From Vibrio splendidus 12E03 (GTDB taxonomy: Bacteria; Pseudomonadota; Gammaproteobacteria; Enterobacterales; Vibrionaceae): a stretch of 64,000 nt of DNA. The notes under the pieces were generated by a model, which worked only from the letters and a program-made list of their open reading frames with translations, was not told where the DNA came from and did no database searches. The stretch lies in the NCBI RefSeq assembly GCF_000272105.2, contig NZ_AJZD02000295.1:1-64000 (forward strand), given 5' to 3'. A program made the position numbers and the translations under genes. Within the stretch, counting starts at the first letter, position 1. Every line of letters begins with the position of its first letter. Below are positions 8,180-16,933 of the stretch, in pieces.

Positions 8180-8698
8180 ATGACGATAGCAACCTCAAGA
8201 ACGCTGTTGGTACCTTATACTGAACAGTTAGAACTCGACTTTATCAAGTTAAATTGCTGCCCCATTAATCGTGCCGAAATGAATGGGCCTCATTCTGTTG
8301 CCTCTGCGAAGCACCTTTTTCAAGAAATACTGCAAGATAACGTCGGCTTCTGCCGCGCGATCATCCACAACCAAACCCGTGAATATATTGGGCATGTCTT
8401 TGTTTCATCAGAAGAAGGTAAGCGTGAGCTTGGCTTTATTTTGGATAAAGAATACTGGAATCAAGGTTTTGCTAGTGAGGTGTTAAAACCTTTCTTTAGT
8501 TTGGTGTGCTTTGAAGAGCGTCTAACGAATGTTGTTGCGACTGTGAATGTCGGCCACAACCCATCTATTAAGCTATTAGAAAAATTAGGTTTTGCATTTA
8601 AAGAGACCAAACAAGATCAGTTTGGCCCTTATCATGAATATCGTTATACCGAGTATTGCGACGTTACATTCTATGAGGCTGTAGCTCAAACCGCATAG
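8180..8698 (+). CDS. GNAT family N-acetyltransferase (RimJ/RimL-like)
   Basis: A 172-residue acetyltransferase of the GNAT superfamily, RimJ/RimL branch. The fold is recognisable from the N-terminal RTLLVPYTEQLELDF, the strand-turn ELGFILDKEYWNQGFASEVL containing the acetyl-CoA pyrophosphate-binding region (degenerate Q/RxxGxA), and the C-terminal NPSIKLLEKLGFAFKE, typical of family members that acetylate amino groups on proteins, peptides or small molecules. The acceptor cannot be predicted. An AAGGAG site precedes the ATG. Its last 35 bases overlap the end of the converging DUF3301 gene. Confidence 0.88.
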   Translation: MTIATSRTLLVPYTEQLELDFIKLNCCPINRAEMNGPHSVASAKHLFQEILQDNVGFCRAIIHNQTREYIGHVFVSSEEGKRELGFILDKEYWNQGFASEVLKPFFSLVCFEERLTNVVATVNVGHNPSIKLLEKLGFAFKETKQDQFGPYHEYRYTEYCDVTFYEAVAQTA

Positions 8699-8972
8699 AA
8701 CGGAAACCCACCATAGTCAGTTTCCCTTGGTACAGGTCATCACCCAACGCCGAAAACTCGAATTGGTACACGGTGTGCCAGCGCCAAATGGTGGTGAGCT
8801 CATGGCGCATCTTAAGTTTATGACCACTGAAGGCGACACTTAATAATTGTAGGTCTAGCTCTTTACACTTTCTCGCAATGGCAGCTTTCGCAAGCTCAGA
8901 TTGCCTGCGCTGCTGCCAAAACAGAAAGCAAAAGAAGCACAGAAACAAAATAGCCAATAAGTTATCTATCAT
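8664..8972 (-). CDS. DUF3301 domain-containing membrane-anchored protein
   Basis: A 102-residue protein with one N-terminal hydrophobic helix (NLLAILFLCFFCFLFW, residues 4-19) followed by QQRRQSELAK and a soluble domain with WRWHTVYQFEFSALGDDLYQG, the signature of DUF3301. The positive residues after the helix suggest a cytoplasmic C-terminal domain. The function is unknown. Genes of this family commonly sit beside the DUF3549 family in vibrios, as here. Its 3' end overlaps the GNAT gene by 35 bases in convergent orientation. Confidence 0.8.
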   Translation of the reverse strand: MIDNLLAILFLCFFCFLFWQQRRQSELAKAAIARKCKELDLQLLSVAFSGHKLKMRHELTTIWRWHTVYQFEFSALGDDLYQGKLTMVGFRSMRFELQPHRM

Positions 8973-9057
8973 TTAATCCATACTTCCTTTTTATCTTTCT
9001 ATTCCGTTCGTGATTTGAGTTTTTTCTTACGAGCTATTGTTCGGTTCTATTTAGTTT

Positions 9058-10098
9058 CTATTGCGACTTAGCCGCTTGTTGTAATTCAACAAGTGCATTG
9101 GCAAGTTCTGGTGATGGATTTGAGTTCAGTAGCGGCAAAAATACCATTCTCAGAGTTGGAATCATCACTAAATCTGCAAATAACTGATTGAACAAGTTTT
9201 GGTTGCCTGTTTGTGCGAGACGCAGCAAGAATTGCTCAGCAATCACTGGATCTTGCAGTGCGTGCCAGCTTCGACCAGCCAAACCAATTAACACTTCTTG
9301 GTGACTTAAGCGTGGGCTCGTCAGAACTTGGTTAATGACGGCATTCGTTGTGCTTTGTTCAGCACCAGAAAGAGCACGAACCAACGCAGACAGCAAGAAC
9401 AGATCCGGTTCTTGGCTGTTAATCTCATTTTCGGCCATCTCTTGTAAGCGTTGAGCCAGCTTGTCATTGATTTGCGTGTGCTCAAGCGCCCCTAGTATTG
9501 CGTATAGAGGTTCTGATGGCAGTTTGTTCAATGCTTTGCGAATCGCGACACCGTTTTGTTGGCTGCCTAGGCGAGCACACATATCGGTGATGCCTTGAAG
9601 ACCAACCGTTTTCCAGTTGTCCCAACCTAAATCGCCAGTGAAGTAGTGTTGAGCGTGTTCGTAGTATTGGCTCGTCGCCAGGTCTAAACCTGCTCTTACT
9701 TGGCTATGGAACACGGCCATTTTGTCTTCTGAAGGCTTGAAAGTATATGGGTTGTTAGACAGCTTTTGTTGTTGCTCTTCGCTGCTCTCGCCGTTTAGAC
9801 GTGTACCCATCGCTTCGATAACAAACTTAAGGAAGTTGCCTACATCGCCTTGATGCAATAGGCCTCTTTCGTCCAGCTTGAACTTTAGGAACCAAATCCA
9901 AGGTTGCTTGTGTTCGTTCCAGTAACTAATGGCTAAGTGAGCTTGTTTCTGAAGTGGAAATGGGTACGGCTGTTTCCCTTGCTCAACATCAGAGAATAAG
10001 GTGTTGTCGATCTTTTGAATGCGACGACCTAGGTCGTAGATATCGTATTGGCAACCGCTATTCTTGAGTAACTGAGTGAGCGTGTGAATCGTTTCCAT
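9058..10098 (-). CDS. DUF3549 family protein
   Basis: A 346-residue soluble, helix-rich protein beginning METIHTLTQLLKNSGCQYDIYDLGRRIQ, which I recognise as the DUF3549 family found in vibrios and relatives. The middle and C-terminal parts contain repeated short leucine/alanine-rich helices (LFLLSALVRALSGAEQ, LLRLAQTGNQNLFNQLFADL), suggesting an alpha-helical repeat scaffold. There are no catalytic motifs or membrane segments that I can see. It lies upstream of the DUF3301 gene and divergent from yqcC. The function is unknown. Confidence 0.82.
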   Translation of the reverse strand: METIHTLTQLLKNSGCQYDIYDLGRRIQKIDNTLFSDVEQGKQPYPFPLQKQAHLAISYWNEHKQPWIWFLKFKLDERGLLHQGDVGNFLKFVIEAMGTRLNGESSEEQQQKLSNNPYTFKPSEDKMAVFHSQVRAGLDLATSQYYEHAQHYFTGDLGWDNWKTVGLQGITDMCARLGSQQNGVAIRKALNKLPSEPLYAILGALEHTQINDKLAQRLQEMAENEINSQEPDLFLLSALVRALSGAEQSTTNAVINQVLTSPRLSHQEVLIGLAGRSWHALQDPVIAEQFLLRLAQTGNQNLFNQLFADLVMIPTLRMVFLPLLNSNPSPELANALVELQQAAKSQ

Positions 10099-10185
10099 AG
10101 TAATAAAGCTCCTAACTTTCTTTCCTAAATAGATGGTACTCTATGCCCCAATTTCAAGGTCACTAGATAAATAACTTGGTGAAAA

Positions 10186-10500
10186 ATGACAGCAGCCACA
10201 AAGTTACCTCTTTTACTTCAACAATTAGAACAACAAATGCGCCAATGTTCCCTATGGAGCACGCTTCCGCCTTCTGATGAAGCTCTGGCGAGCGTAGAAC
10301 CTTTTGCTATTGATTCTCTAAAGCCAGAAGAGTGGTTGCAGTGGATCTTTATTGTAAAGATCAACGCAATGATGGATGCCCAAATGAGCCTACCGAAAGG
10401 CTTTGCGATTCATCCTTATTTTGGTGAAGTGTGGAAAAATGAGTCAGACAAAGTCGAACTGCTAGTGACAATTCAGAGCATTGATGAGGTATGTGCGTAA
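10186..10500 (+). CDS. yqcC: YqcC family protein
   Basis: A 104-residue protein of the YqcC family, marked by LWSTLPPSDEAL, EPFAIDSLKPEEWLQWIFI and ALPKGFAIHPYF-like (here SLPKGFAIHPYFGEVW) segments. The function is unknown; in E. coli yqcC also lies directly before truC. The stop codon overlaps the start of truC in a TAATG junction, implying translational coupling and a link to tRNA modification, though that link is inference from position only. Confidence 0.9.
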   Translation: MTAATKLPLLLQQLEQQMRQCSLWSTLPPSDEALASVEPFAIDSLKPEEWLQWIFIVKINAMMDAQMSLPKGFAIHPYFGEVWKNESDKVELLVTIQSIDEVCA

Positions 10501-11249
10501 TGTTAGAGATCATTTATCAAGATGAGTACTTTGTCGCGGTGAATAAGCCCGCTGGCATGCTAGTGCATCGTTCATGGTTGGATAAACACGAAACGCAATT
10601 TGTTATGCAGACATTGCGCGATCAAATTGGTCAGCATGTCTTTCCATTACACCGCTTAGACAGACCGACATCGGGTGTGTTGGTGTTTGCGTTGTCGAGT
10701 GAGGTTGCTTCACAGGTGATGCCAATGTTCGCTAATCATGAGATGCAAAAAACCTATCATGCGATTGTCCGTGGTTGGATAGAAGAGGGCGATACGCTCG
10801 ATTATGCACTTAAGGTTGAGCTGGATAAGATCGCAGATAAGTTCGCGAAAGAAGACAAAGAAGCGCAAGAGGCAGTGACAGTCTATGAACCGCTAGCAAA
10901 AGTAGAAGTGCCATATTCAACAGGACGTTTTCCTACGAGCCGCTACTGCTTGGTTGAGATGATGCCAAAGACAGGTCGCAAACATCAGCTGCGTCGTCAC
11001 ATGGCTCATCTAAGACATCCGATTGTCGGTGATACTTCACATGGTGATGGTAAGCACAATCGACTGTTCCGTGATGATTTAGATTCGCACCGCTTGTTGT
11101 TGCACGCTTCTGAGCTTCGCTTTATTCATCCTTTCACAAAAGAAGAGTTGGTGATGAAAGCCAACCTAGATGAAACGTGGTTAAGGTTGTTTGAAACCTT
11201 TAAGTGGGATACTCAATTAATCAATTCTCAAACGTGCTTGTCTAAGTAA
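10500..11249 (+). CDS. truC: tRNA pseudouridine(65) synthase TruC
   Basis: TruC isomerises U65 of tRNA-Ile and tRNA-Asp to pseudouridine. The 249-residue protein has the RluA-type core: NKPAGMLVHRS, the catalytic-Asp motif HRLDRPTSGVLVFA, and MMPKTGRKHQLRRHMAHLRHPIVGD. Unlike RluA-D proteins it has no S4 domain. The ATG at 10500 shares its A with the yqcC stop codon; an upstream ATG is three codons earlier, but the family begins MLEIIYQDE. A terminator follows about 60 bases downstream. Confidence 0.95.
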   Translation: MLEIIYQDEYFVAVNKPAGMLVHRSWLDKHETQFVMQTLRDQIGQHVFPLHRLDRPTSGVLVFALSSEVASQVMPMFANHEMQKTYHAIVRGWIEEGDTLDYALKVELDKIADKFAKEDKEAQEAVTVYEPLAKVEVPYSTGRFPTSRYCLVEMMPKTGRKHQLRRHMAHLRHPIVGDTSHGDGKHNRLFRDDLDSHRLLLHASELRFIHPFTKEELVMKANLDETWLRLFETFKWDTQLINSQTCLSK

Positions 11250-11310
11250 GTCACACGCGTTTTAGTAATTACGAGTCTAAGTGAATAAAGAAAATAGAAT
11301 AAAAAACAAA

Positions 11311-11337
11311 GGGCTGATAGTGAAATCAGCCCTTTTT
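11311..11337 (+). terminator. Rho-independent terminator after truC
   Basis: GGGCTGAT, loop AGTGAA, ATCAGCCC and TTTTT. An A-run on the left makes it potentially bidirectional. Confidence 0.85.
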
Positions 11338-11402
11338 GTATCTGCATAACCTTAACGGCATAACTAATGTTGGTTAGTTAACAGTAATAGTTAGTCGCGG
11401 GA

Positions 11403-11786
11403 TCATTTTAGCTTTTCTAGATCGGCTTCGATCTCAGCGATCTTACTTGATACCACTTTCTCTAGATGGCGTAAGTCGGTAAGGATCTTCTGTTTCACAT
11501 CCACTTCAGCCGTTGGCGTCGGTTTGGTGATCTTGTTGAGCTCATCAATCACAAGAGTGAGGTTGCGGTTAATCTCTGTCACTTCTTTGTATTGATTATT
11601 GCCACCGCTAACAAGCACACTTTTTACTTGTCGTGGGTACTTAAATTTAACGCTTTTCGCGAACAGTTCACCTTTCTGCTTACGAAAGTAAATCTTCAGG
11701 ATATCTTTGTGCGCTTCTTGGCGAAGGGAGTAACGTTCAATCTGTTTAGGTTCGTGGATACCTAAGCCAGTGAGGTTTGGATACAT
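11403..11786 (-). CDS. yaeH: YaeH family protein (UPF0325, DUF3461)
   Basis: A 127-residue protein with the strongly conserved [36 protein letters not shown] and the C-terminal [20 protein letters not shown] coil of the UPF0325/DUF3461 family (E. coli YaeH). It is cytoplasmic, charged, and of unknown function. It follows glnD on the same strand, an arrangement close to the E. coli map-glnD-dapD-yaeH neighbourhood. The gap to glnD holds a stem-loop (11894-11924) without a T-run. Confidence 0.92.
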   Translation of the reverse strand: MYPNLTGLGIHEPKQIERYSLRQEAHKDILKIYFRKQKGELFAKSVKFKYPRQVKSVLVSGGNNQYKEVTEINRNLTLVIDELNKITKPTPTAEVDVKQKILTDLRHLEKVVSSKIAEIEADLEKLK

Positions 11787-11893
11787 AAGCGACCTCTAGG
11801 TTATGAATGTAATACTTTTATGTAATTGACTTGATCAATGTAGCAGCCTAACGACGAGCTAGATAGTTGATATCTGTGAATTGATTGTAAGTT

Positions 11894-11924
11894 GTGGGCA
11901 AGATCGCTCTCTATCTTTGCCCAC
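11894..11924. other. Stem-loop between glnD and yaeH
   Basis: GTGGGCAAGAT (11894-11904) can pair with ATCTTTGCCCAC (11913-11924) with one bulged base. No T-run follows on the minus strand. It could be a processing or stability element or a weak terminator. Confidence 0.5.
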
Positions 11925-11967
11925 ACTTATTTGGTTATTAAACCTGCTTTTAGACTGAATTCGCTTT

Positions 11968-14589
11968 CTAAGGTGCGAGTTCCGAAACGTGCTCGGTTAA
12001 TCTTTCTCTTAGTGCCTGCTCTTGCTCTTCAGATAGTCTTCCACCGGCTTCACTGGTCAGAATAAACAAATCCTCAGCTCGCTCACCTATGGTGGTGATT
12101 TTGGCACCATGTAAGTTGATGTCTAGTTCCGCGAAGGTTGCACCTACTTGAGCCAATAACCCCGGCGTATCAAGGGCTCTTAACTCCATCAAGGTACGTT
12201 TTTTGCTCTTGGTTGGTAGGAACTCAACTAAGGTTTTGACCTTAAAGTGTTGCAAGTTACGTGGCGTGCGACGCGTCTTAATCTTAGTCGGACGGCCATC
12301 AGCCAATACATGAGTCAGATGTTTAGCAACGGCTTTGTGTCTTGCTTCATCAATCGCTTCGCCGTGTTGGTCTAGTACGATAAAGGTATCCAAAACATGA
12401 CCATCTTTGCTGACCATGACCTGCGCGTCATGAACGTTAAAGTTACGTCTGTCGAGTTCGGCAACCACGGTCGCAAACAGTGCCGCTTGGTCTTTACAGT
12501 AAACGAACACTTCTGTGCCACCACGCGTCGCTTTCTTACTGATCAGCACTAACGGTTGGCTTGGGTCTTCTAGGCGAAGTAAGTGCTCACAGTGCCAAGC
12601 GATTTGTTTATGTGTGTGACGCAAAAAATAATCGGCTTTGAAGCGTTGCCATAACACTTCAATTTCACGAGCAGTGAAGCCTTCTTTACGCAGCAGTGCT
12701 GATGCCATTTGTTGATTGTGGCGAATACGATCTCTGACATCGACTGGGTTTTCCAATCCGCGTCGCAGTGCTCGCTGCGTTGAGTGGAATAGCTCTGCTA
12801 ACAGCGTTCGCTTCCAGCTGTTCCATAGCTCTGGGTTAGTTGCACAGATATCGGCAACGGTTAAACAAACCAGTAGCTCGAGTGATTCTTCATCACGAAC
12901 CTTTTTTGCGAATTCAGTGATTACATCAGGGTCGTAGATGTCACGGCGTTGAGCGGTCACAGACATCAACAGGTGGTTTTGTACCAACCACGCGACTTGT
13001 TTTGCTTCAGGTTTTGATAACCCGTGTTCAATACAGAAAGAGTAAGCTTCAACAGCGCCAATTTCTGAGTGGTCTCCACCGCGGCCTTTGCCGATGTCGT
13101 GGAAGATAGCCGCCAGAATCAGCAGCTCTTTCTTCTGTACGCGTGGGTAGACTTCACAACAGATAGGGTGCTTGTCGTGGTTCTCAATTTGGCCAAAACG
13201 GTTAATGTGCTTGAGCAGGCGAATACTGTGCTCATCCACAGTGTATACGTGGAATAGGTCAAACTGCATCTGGCCAACGATCTGGCTCCACTGCGGTAAG
13301 TACGCTGAGAGCACGCCCAGCTTATGCATTAAGCTAAAGGCTTTGTGTAGTGCATTTGGGTGGCGAACTAGATCCATGAACTTGTCACGAGCTTCAGGAA
13401 TCGTATGCAGGAAGCGGTTCAATCGACGACGTGCCGTTCGCAATTGTCGTAATGTTGGTGGGCTTACCCCTTCGATAGTCGAGTCATTAGCGATATGGAT
13501 AAACATATCGAGAATCGTTTCTGGTCTAGCTTGGAATAGGGCCGGCTTGCGTGCTTCGATCAATGACCCTCGGCGTTGGAAGTCATTGTCGAGAATCTCA
13601 GCTTCTTGGGTCTGGCCACCATTGATGATTGCTTGATCGAACAATTTAAGCAGCATTTTGTTGAGCTCGGCTACGCGACGAAGGGTTCGGTAGAACTCTT
13701 TCATCATCATCTCAACACCACGGTTACCTTCGCCAGTGTAACCCAGGTGTTCAGCAACTTGAGCTTGATGGGCAAAGGTGAGGCGGTTGTCGTAACGGCG
13801 CAGCTCTATGTGCAGTGCAAAGCGAACTCTCCATAGGAAATCTTGGCACTCCACTAGCTCGCGATATTCAGCATCCGTTAGAAAGCCGTATTTGCTCATC
13901 TCCAATAAAGACGTTGCACCAAAATGTCGACGCGCAACCCAGCTCAGTGTATGGATGTCTCTGAGCCCTCCCGGAGTCGATTTGATGTCCGGTTCTAGAT
14001 TATAGGTGGTGTCGTGGTAGCGAGCATGACGCTCTCTCTGTTCTTGAATCTTAGCCTTGTAGAAGGTCTCACTTGGCCAAAATGAATCAGAATGAATCTT
14101 TAGTTTCAATTCTTGAAAGGTGTCTTCGCTGCCACACAGTAAGCGTGACTCTTGCAGGTTAGTGGCAACGGTTAAATCATCGGTGCCGATATCAAGACAC
14201 TCTGCAATGGTACGCACCGCGTGGCCGACTTCGAGTTTCAAGTCCCAGAGTAGGGTAATGAATTGACTGACTTTTTCACCCAGTGCGGGTGGCAGTGTTT
14301 TTTGCGAGACGATGAGGATATCAATATCGGACAAAGGGTGTAGTTCACCACGACCATAGCCTCCCACCGCAACAAGTGAAATATGAGGCAGTTTGTTGAA
14401 CCCAAAATGCTCCCATAAACGATTGAGAAGCAAATCCATGTATTCGGAACGAAGCAGCACCAAATCGGTGACTGGATGATGATTGAGAAATTCATTTTTT
14501 TGATACTGCGTGAAGATTTCGAGCTGATTTTTTATTTCGCAGATTTCAATTTGTTCGTCATTGAACGTAAGGGGACATTGATAAGGCAT
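11968..14589 (-). CDS. glnD: Bifunctional uridylyltransferase / uridylyl-removing enzyme GlnD
   Basis: GlnD senses glutamine and adds UMP to, or removes it from, PII proteins such as GlnB, controlling glutamine synthetase and NtrB/NtrC. The 873-residue length is typical. Visible domains in order: nucleotidyltransferase (VGGYGRGELHPLSDIDIL, residues about 75-95), a helical linker, an HD phosphohydrolase domain (ILAAIFHDIGKGRGGDHSEI, about 495-515), and two C-terminal ACT domains (about 690-770 and 800-873) for glutamine sensing. The substrate Tyr51 of GlnB is encoded in this same window at 37.6 kb. It is probably transcribed with or downstream of map, although a bidirectional terminator separates them. 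Confidence 0.98.
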   Translation of the reverse strand: MPYQCPLTFNDEQIEICEIKNQLEIFTQYQKNEFLNHHPVTDLVLLRSEYMDLLLNRLWEHFGFNKLPHISLVAVGGYGRGELHPLSDIDILIVSQKTLPPALGEKVSQFITLLWDLKLEVGHAVRTIAECLDIGTDDLTVATNLQESRLLCGSEDTFQELKLKIHSDSFWPSETFYKAKIQEQRERHARYHDTTYNLEPDIKSTPGGLRDIHTLSWVARRHFGATSLLEMSKYGFLTDAEYRELVECQDFLWRVRFALHIELRRYDNRLTFAHQAQVAEHLGYTGEGNRGVEMMMKEFYRTLRRVAELNKMLLKLFDQAIINGGQTQEAEILDNDFQRRGSLIEARKPALFQARPETILDMFIHIANDSTIEGVSPPTLRQLRTARRRLNRFLHTIPEARDKFMDLVRHPNALHKAFSLMHKLGVLSAYLPQWSQIVGQMQFDLFHVYTVDEHSIRLLKHINRFGQIENHDKHPICCEVYPRVQKKELLILAAIFHDIGKGRGGDHSEIGAVEAYSFCIEHGLSKPEAKQVAWLVQNHLLMSVTAQRRDIYDPDVITEFAKKVRDEESLELLVCLTVADICATNPELWNSWKRTLLAELFHSTQRALRRGLENPVDVRDRIRHNQQMASALLRKEGFTAREIEVLWQRFKADYFLRHTHKQIAWHCEHLLRLEDPSQPLVLISKKATRGGTEVFVYCKDQAALFATVVAELDRRNFNVHDAQVMVSKDGHVLDTFIVLDQHGEAIDEARHKAVAKHLTHVLADGRPTKIKTRRTPRNLQHFKVKTLVEFLPTKSKKRTLMELRALDTPGLLAQVGATFAELDINLHGAKITTIGERAEDLFILTSEAGGRLSEEQEQALRERLTEHVSELAP

Positions 14590-14668
14590 AGTCTGCTATC
14601 CGTGCAAGCAAATGAGAATAGTAAACAATTTAACAGAAGCTGATGGAAAATCGAAATTGAGCGGATAA

Positions 14669-14700
14669 AAAAATATCCTCGACAGGCGAGGATATTTTTA
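14669..14700. terminator. Bidirectional terminator between map and glnD
   Basis: AAATATCCTCG, loop ACAGG, CGAGGATATTT, with A-run and T-run flanks. On the minus strand it terminates map transcription. Confidence 0.85.
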
Positions 14701-14727
14701 AAAGTCTGAGGTATTCAGCTTGTTGAA

Positions 14728-15606
14728 CTAAGCGTTCTTCATGATACGTGGGATCGTATCGTCGCTGCGTAGTGTTAGTACCTCACAACCAGTATCGGTC
14801 ACAACTAGAGTGTGTTCCCACTGAGCGGAGTTCTTGCTGTCTGCTGTGTACACTGTCCAGCTATCTTCGTCATCTAGACGACAGCCAAACTTACCCGCAT
14901 TGATCATTGGCTCGATTGTGAAACACATGCCTGCTTTCAGTACGGTACGGTCACTGTTTTTGTAGTGAACGACTTGTGGATCTTCGTGGAACTCAGAACC
15001 AATACCGTGGCCACAGTAATCTTTTACAATAGAGAATTTAGCGCGTGGGTTGTTCTTGTTGTTTGTTTTGATGTACTTCTCAATAGCAGTACCGATTTGG
15101 CCAAGTTGAACACCTGGTTTAACCTGACGCATGCCTTCGTAAAGTGCTTCTTGAGCAACCATACACAGACGTTTGTTTGCTGGAGAAACTTCACCCACAA
15201 GGAACATCTTAGATGTGTCACCGTGGTAGCCTTGTGGACGAACACTTAGATCAGCATTTTCGTCATCAGGAACAATCACAGTGATATCAACGTTGAGAAT
15301 GTCGCCATCTTTTAATACTGCAGGTTTGAATTGACCTGTGCTACCCGTCTCATCTTGTGATGCTGGAATACCGTGACACACGATGTGGTTGATAGACGTA
15401 CAGATTGACTTAGGGAAACCGTGGTAATCAAGTGGTGCTGAGTATGCGCCTCTTTCTAGAGCGTACTCATGACAGATTTGGTTTAGCTCTTCTGTCGTTG
15501 TACCTACTTGGATATGAGGTTCAATCATCTCTAGAATTTCAGAAGCCAGTTTGCCGGCGACGCGCATCTTTTCAATTTCTTCAGCAGTTTTAATTTTTAC
15601 AGCCAT
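14728..15606 (-). CDS. map: Methionine aminopeptidase type I
   Basis: Map removes the initiator methionine from nascent proteins when the second residue is small. The 292-residue protein begins MAVKIKTAEEIEKMRVAGK; a longer in-frame extension upstream is rejected because it is cysteine-rich and unlike the family. The metal ligands are visible: the DGDILNVDITV aspartates, DTSKMF, CGHGIGSEFHE (His), FTIEPMIN (Glu) and the final WEHTLVVT (Glu). A loop QDETGSTGQFKPA and the VIVPDDENADLSVRPQ stretch look like insertions relative to the 264-residue E. coli enzyme. It is divergent from rpsB, as in E. coli. Confidence 0.97.
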   Translation of the reverse strand: MAVKIKTAEEIEKMRVAGKLASEILEMIEPHIQVGTTTEELNQICHEYALERGAYSAPLDYHGFPKSICTSINHIVCHGIPASQDETGSTGQFKPAVLKDGDILNVDITVIVPDDENADLSVRPQGYHGDTSKMFLVGEVSPANKRLCMVAQEALYEGMRQVKPGVQLGQIGTAIEKYIKTNNKNNPRAKFSIVKDYCGHGIGSEFHEDPQVVHYKNSDRTVLKAGMCFTIEPMINAGKFGCRLDDEDSWTVYTADSKNSAQWEHTLVVTDTGCEVLTLRSDDTIPRIMKNA

Positions 15607-15836
15607 TGCATATCTCTTAATTTGGTAGCACCTAAGTGTGCATATTGGGGCTATTCTATCAGTGCAGCATTTTAGCGCAACATTCCCATATCCGCACAAT
15701 ACCGATGGATACTGTTTAACCTGAGTAAATAATGTTCGGTTAAAAGATGTAGAAGCAACTTGATATGGATGCCATTTATAGAGGAAATTCGTCTTTAGAG
15801 GTCAGTATAGCAGTCGCCATTTTTCGATTTTTTTCT

Positions 15837-15865
15837 AGCCATAGATAGACAAAATATGGTATAAA
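15837..15865 (+). promoter_or_regulatory. Inferred rpsB promoter
   Basis: TAGCCA (15837-15842), 17 bases, TATAAA (15860-15865), followed by the GC-rich discriminator GCGCGCC. Such a discriminator is typical of ribosomal-protein promoters under stringent control. The start site is inferred near 15872. Confidence 0.6.
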
Positions 15866-15871
15866 GCGCGC

Positions 15872-16063
15872 CGGACATCAGGAGTGTTTTCTCCAATTGG
15901 CGAAACAAGCTTTGTGTCCACTAACTTATTTCTTTAAATCACACACATTCCGACACATGTTCCGGGGTGCCTCAACAACACAAATAACGGCTGAAAAGTG
16001 GTTAGTTGTTAGGGGTCGGATTCATGGGGGATGTGGAGGCCTAACCCCATAGAGGATTTTAAA
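15872..16063 (+). promoter_or_regulatory. rpsB leader (S2 autoregulatory element, t44-like RNA)
   Basis: The roughly 190-base leader contains GTTAGGGGTCGG (16007-16018) and CCTAACCCCATAGAGG (16040-16055), which can pair (GTTAGG with CCTAAC, or GGGGT with ACCCC), and GGGGGATGTGGAGG between them. A conserved rpsB leader through which S2 represses rpsB-tsf is known in gammaproteobacteria (also catalogued as t44). The match here is by position and pairing, not by a covariance search. Confidence 0.65.
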
Positions 16064-16795
16064 ATGGCAACTGTATCAATGCGCGATATGCTTAAAGCTG
16101 GTGTTCACTTCGGTCACCAAACTCGTTACTGGAACCCAAAAATGAAGCCATTCATCTTTGGTGCTCGTAACAAAGTACATATCATCAACCTAGAAAAAAC
16201 TGTACCAATGTTCAACGACGCTCTAGCTGAAATCGCTAAAGTTGGCGAGAAGAAAGGTAAAGTTCTTTTTGTTGGTACTAAGCGCGCTGCATCTGAAGCT
16301 GTTAAAGAAGCTGCTATCAACAGCAACCAGTTCTACGTTAACAACCGCTGGTTAGGCGGTATGCTAACGAACTACAAAACTGTTCGTCAGTCTATCAAGC
16401 GTCTGAAAGAACTTGAAGCGCAAGCTCAAGACGGTACTTTCGACAAGCTTACTAAGAAAGAAGCTCTAATGCGTACTCGCGAAATGGAGAAGCTAGAGAA
16501 ATCTCTTGGTGGTATCAAGAACATGGGCGGCCTTCCAGACGCTCTATTCGTAATCGATGCTGATCACGAACACATCGCAGTTAAAGAAGCAAACAACCTA
16601 GGTATCCCAGTTTACGCTGTAGTTGATACTAACTCTAACCCAGACGGCGTTGACTTCGTTATCCCAGGTAACGACGATGCAATCCGTGCAGTACAGCTTT
16701 ACCTAAACGCTGCTGCAGACGCGGTTAAAGAAGGTCGCAACAAAGATGTTGCTGCTGTAGCTGCTGAAAAAGACGGTTTTGTAGAAGCTGAATAA
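16064..16795 (+). CDS. rpsB: 30S ribosomal protein S2
   Basis: A 243-residue S2 protein starting [20 protein letters not shown]. The ATG at 16064 is preferred over an in-frame upstream one, which would add residues foreign to the family. Diagnostic segments include [34 protein letters not shown] and [21 protein letters not shown]2 joins late in 30S assembly and is needed with S1 for mRNA binding. It is the first gene of the rpsB-tsf operon, with an attenuator-like terminator between the two genes. Codon use (GAA, GGT, CGT, AAC) looks strongly biased, as in highly expressed genes. Confidence 0.99.
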   Translation: MATVSMRDMLKAGVHFGHQTRYWNPKMKPFIFGARNKVHIINLEKTVPMFNDALAEIAKVGEKKGKVLFVGTKRAASEAVKEAAINSNQFYVNNRWLGGMLTNYKTVRQSIKRLKELEAQAQDGTFDKLTKKEALMRTREMEKLEKSLGGIKNMGGLPDALFVIDADHEHIAVKEANNLGIPVYAVVDTNSNPDGVDFVIPGNDDAIRAVQLYLNAAADAVKEGRNKDVAAVAAEKDGFVEAE

Positions 16796-16871
16796 TAGCG
16801 GCTCTGAGCCATATTTAGTTCATATTAAGCGGTCATAATCGGTGGCTTAACGGACTGAATACAGTCAATAT

Positions 16872-16902
16872 CAGGGGCCAATTAATTAGGCCCCTGTTTT
16901 TT
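16872..16902 (+). terminator. Terminator/attenuator between rpsB and tsf
   Basis: CAGGGGCC, loop AATTAATTA, GGCCCCTG, TTTTTT. Partial termination here would make S2 mRNA more abundant than EF-Ts mRNA, as reported for E. coli. Confidence 0.9.
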
Positions 16903-16933
16903 ATCTTTTTTAGAATTTACTGAGGAATAGAGA

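Larger units (their letters stand above)
15607..16063. other. Divergent map/rpsB intergenic region
   Basis: A 457-base gap. It contains the rpsB promoter and the long S2 leader listed separately; the map side (15607-15830) shows no obvious gene or palindrome. Confidence 0.6.

Noticed and set aside
12716-14005. Several plus-strand frames opposite glnD
   Set aside because: All lie inside the intact 873-residue glnD frame; compositions and lack of translation signals mark them as shadows.
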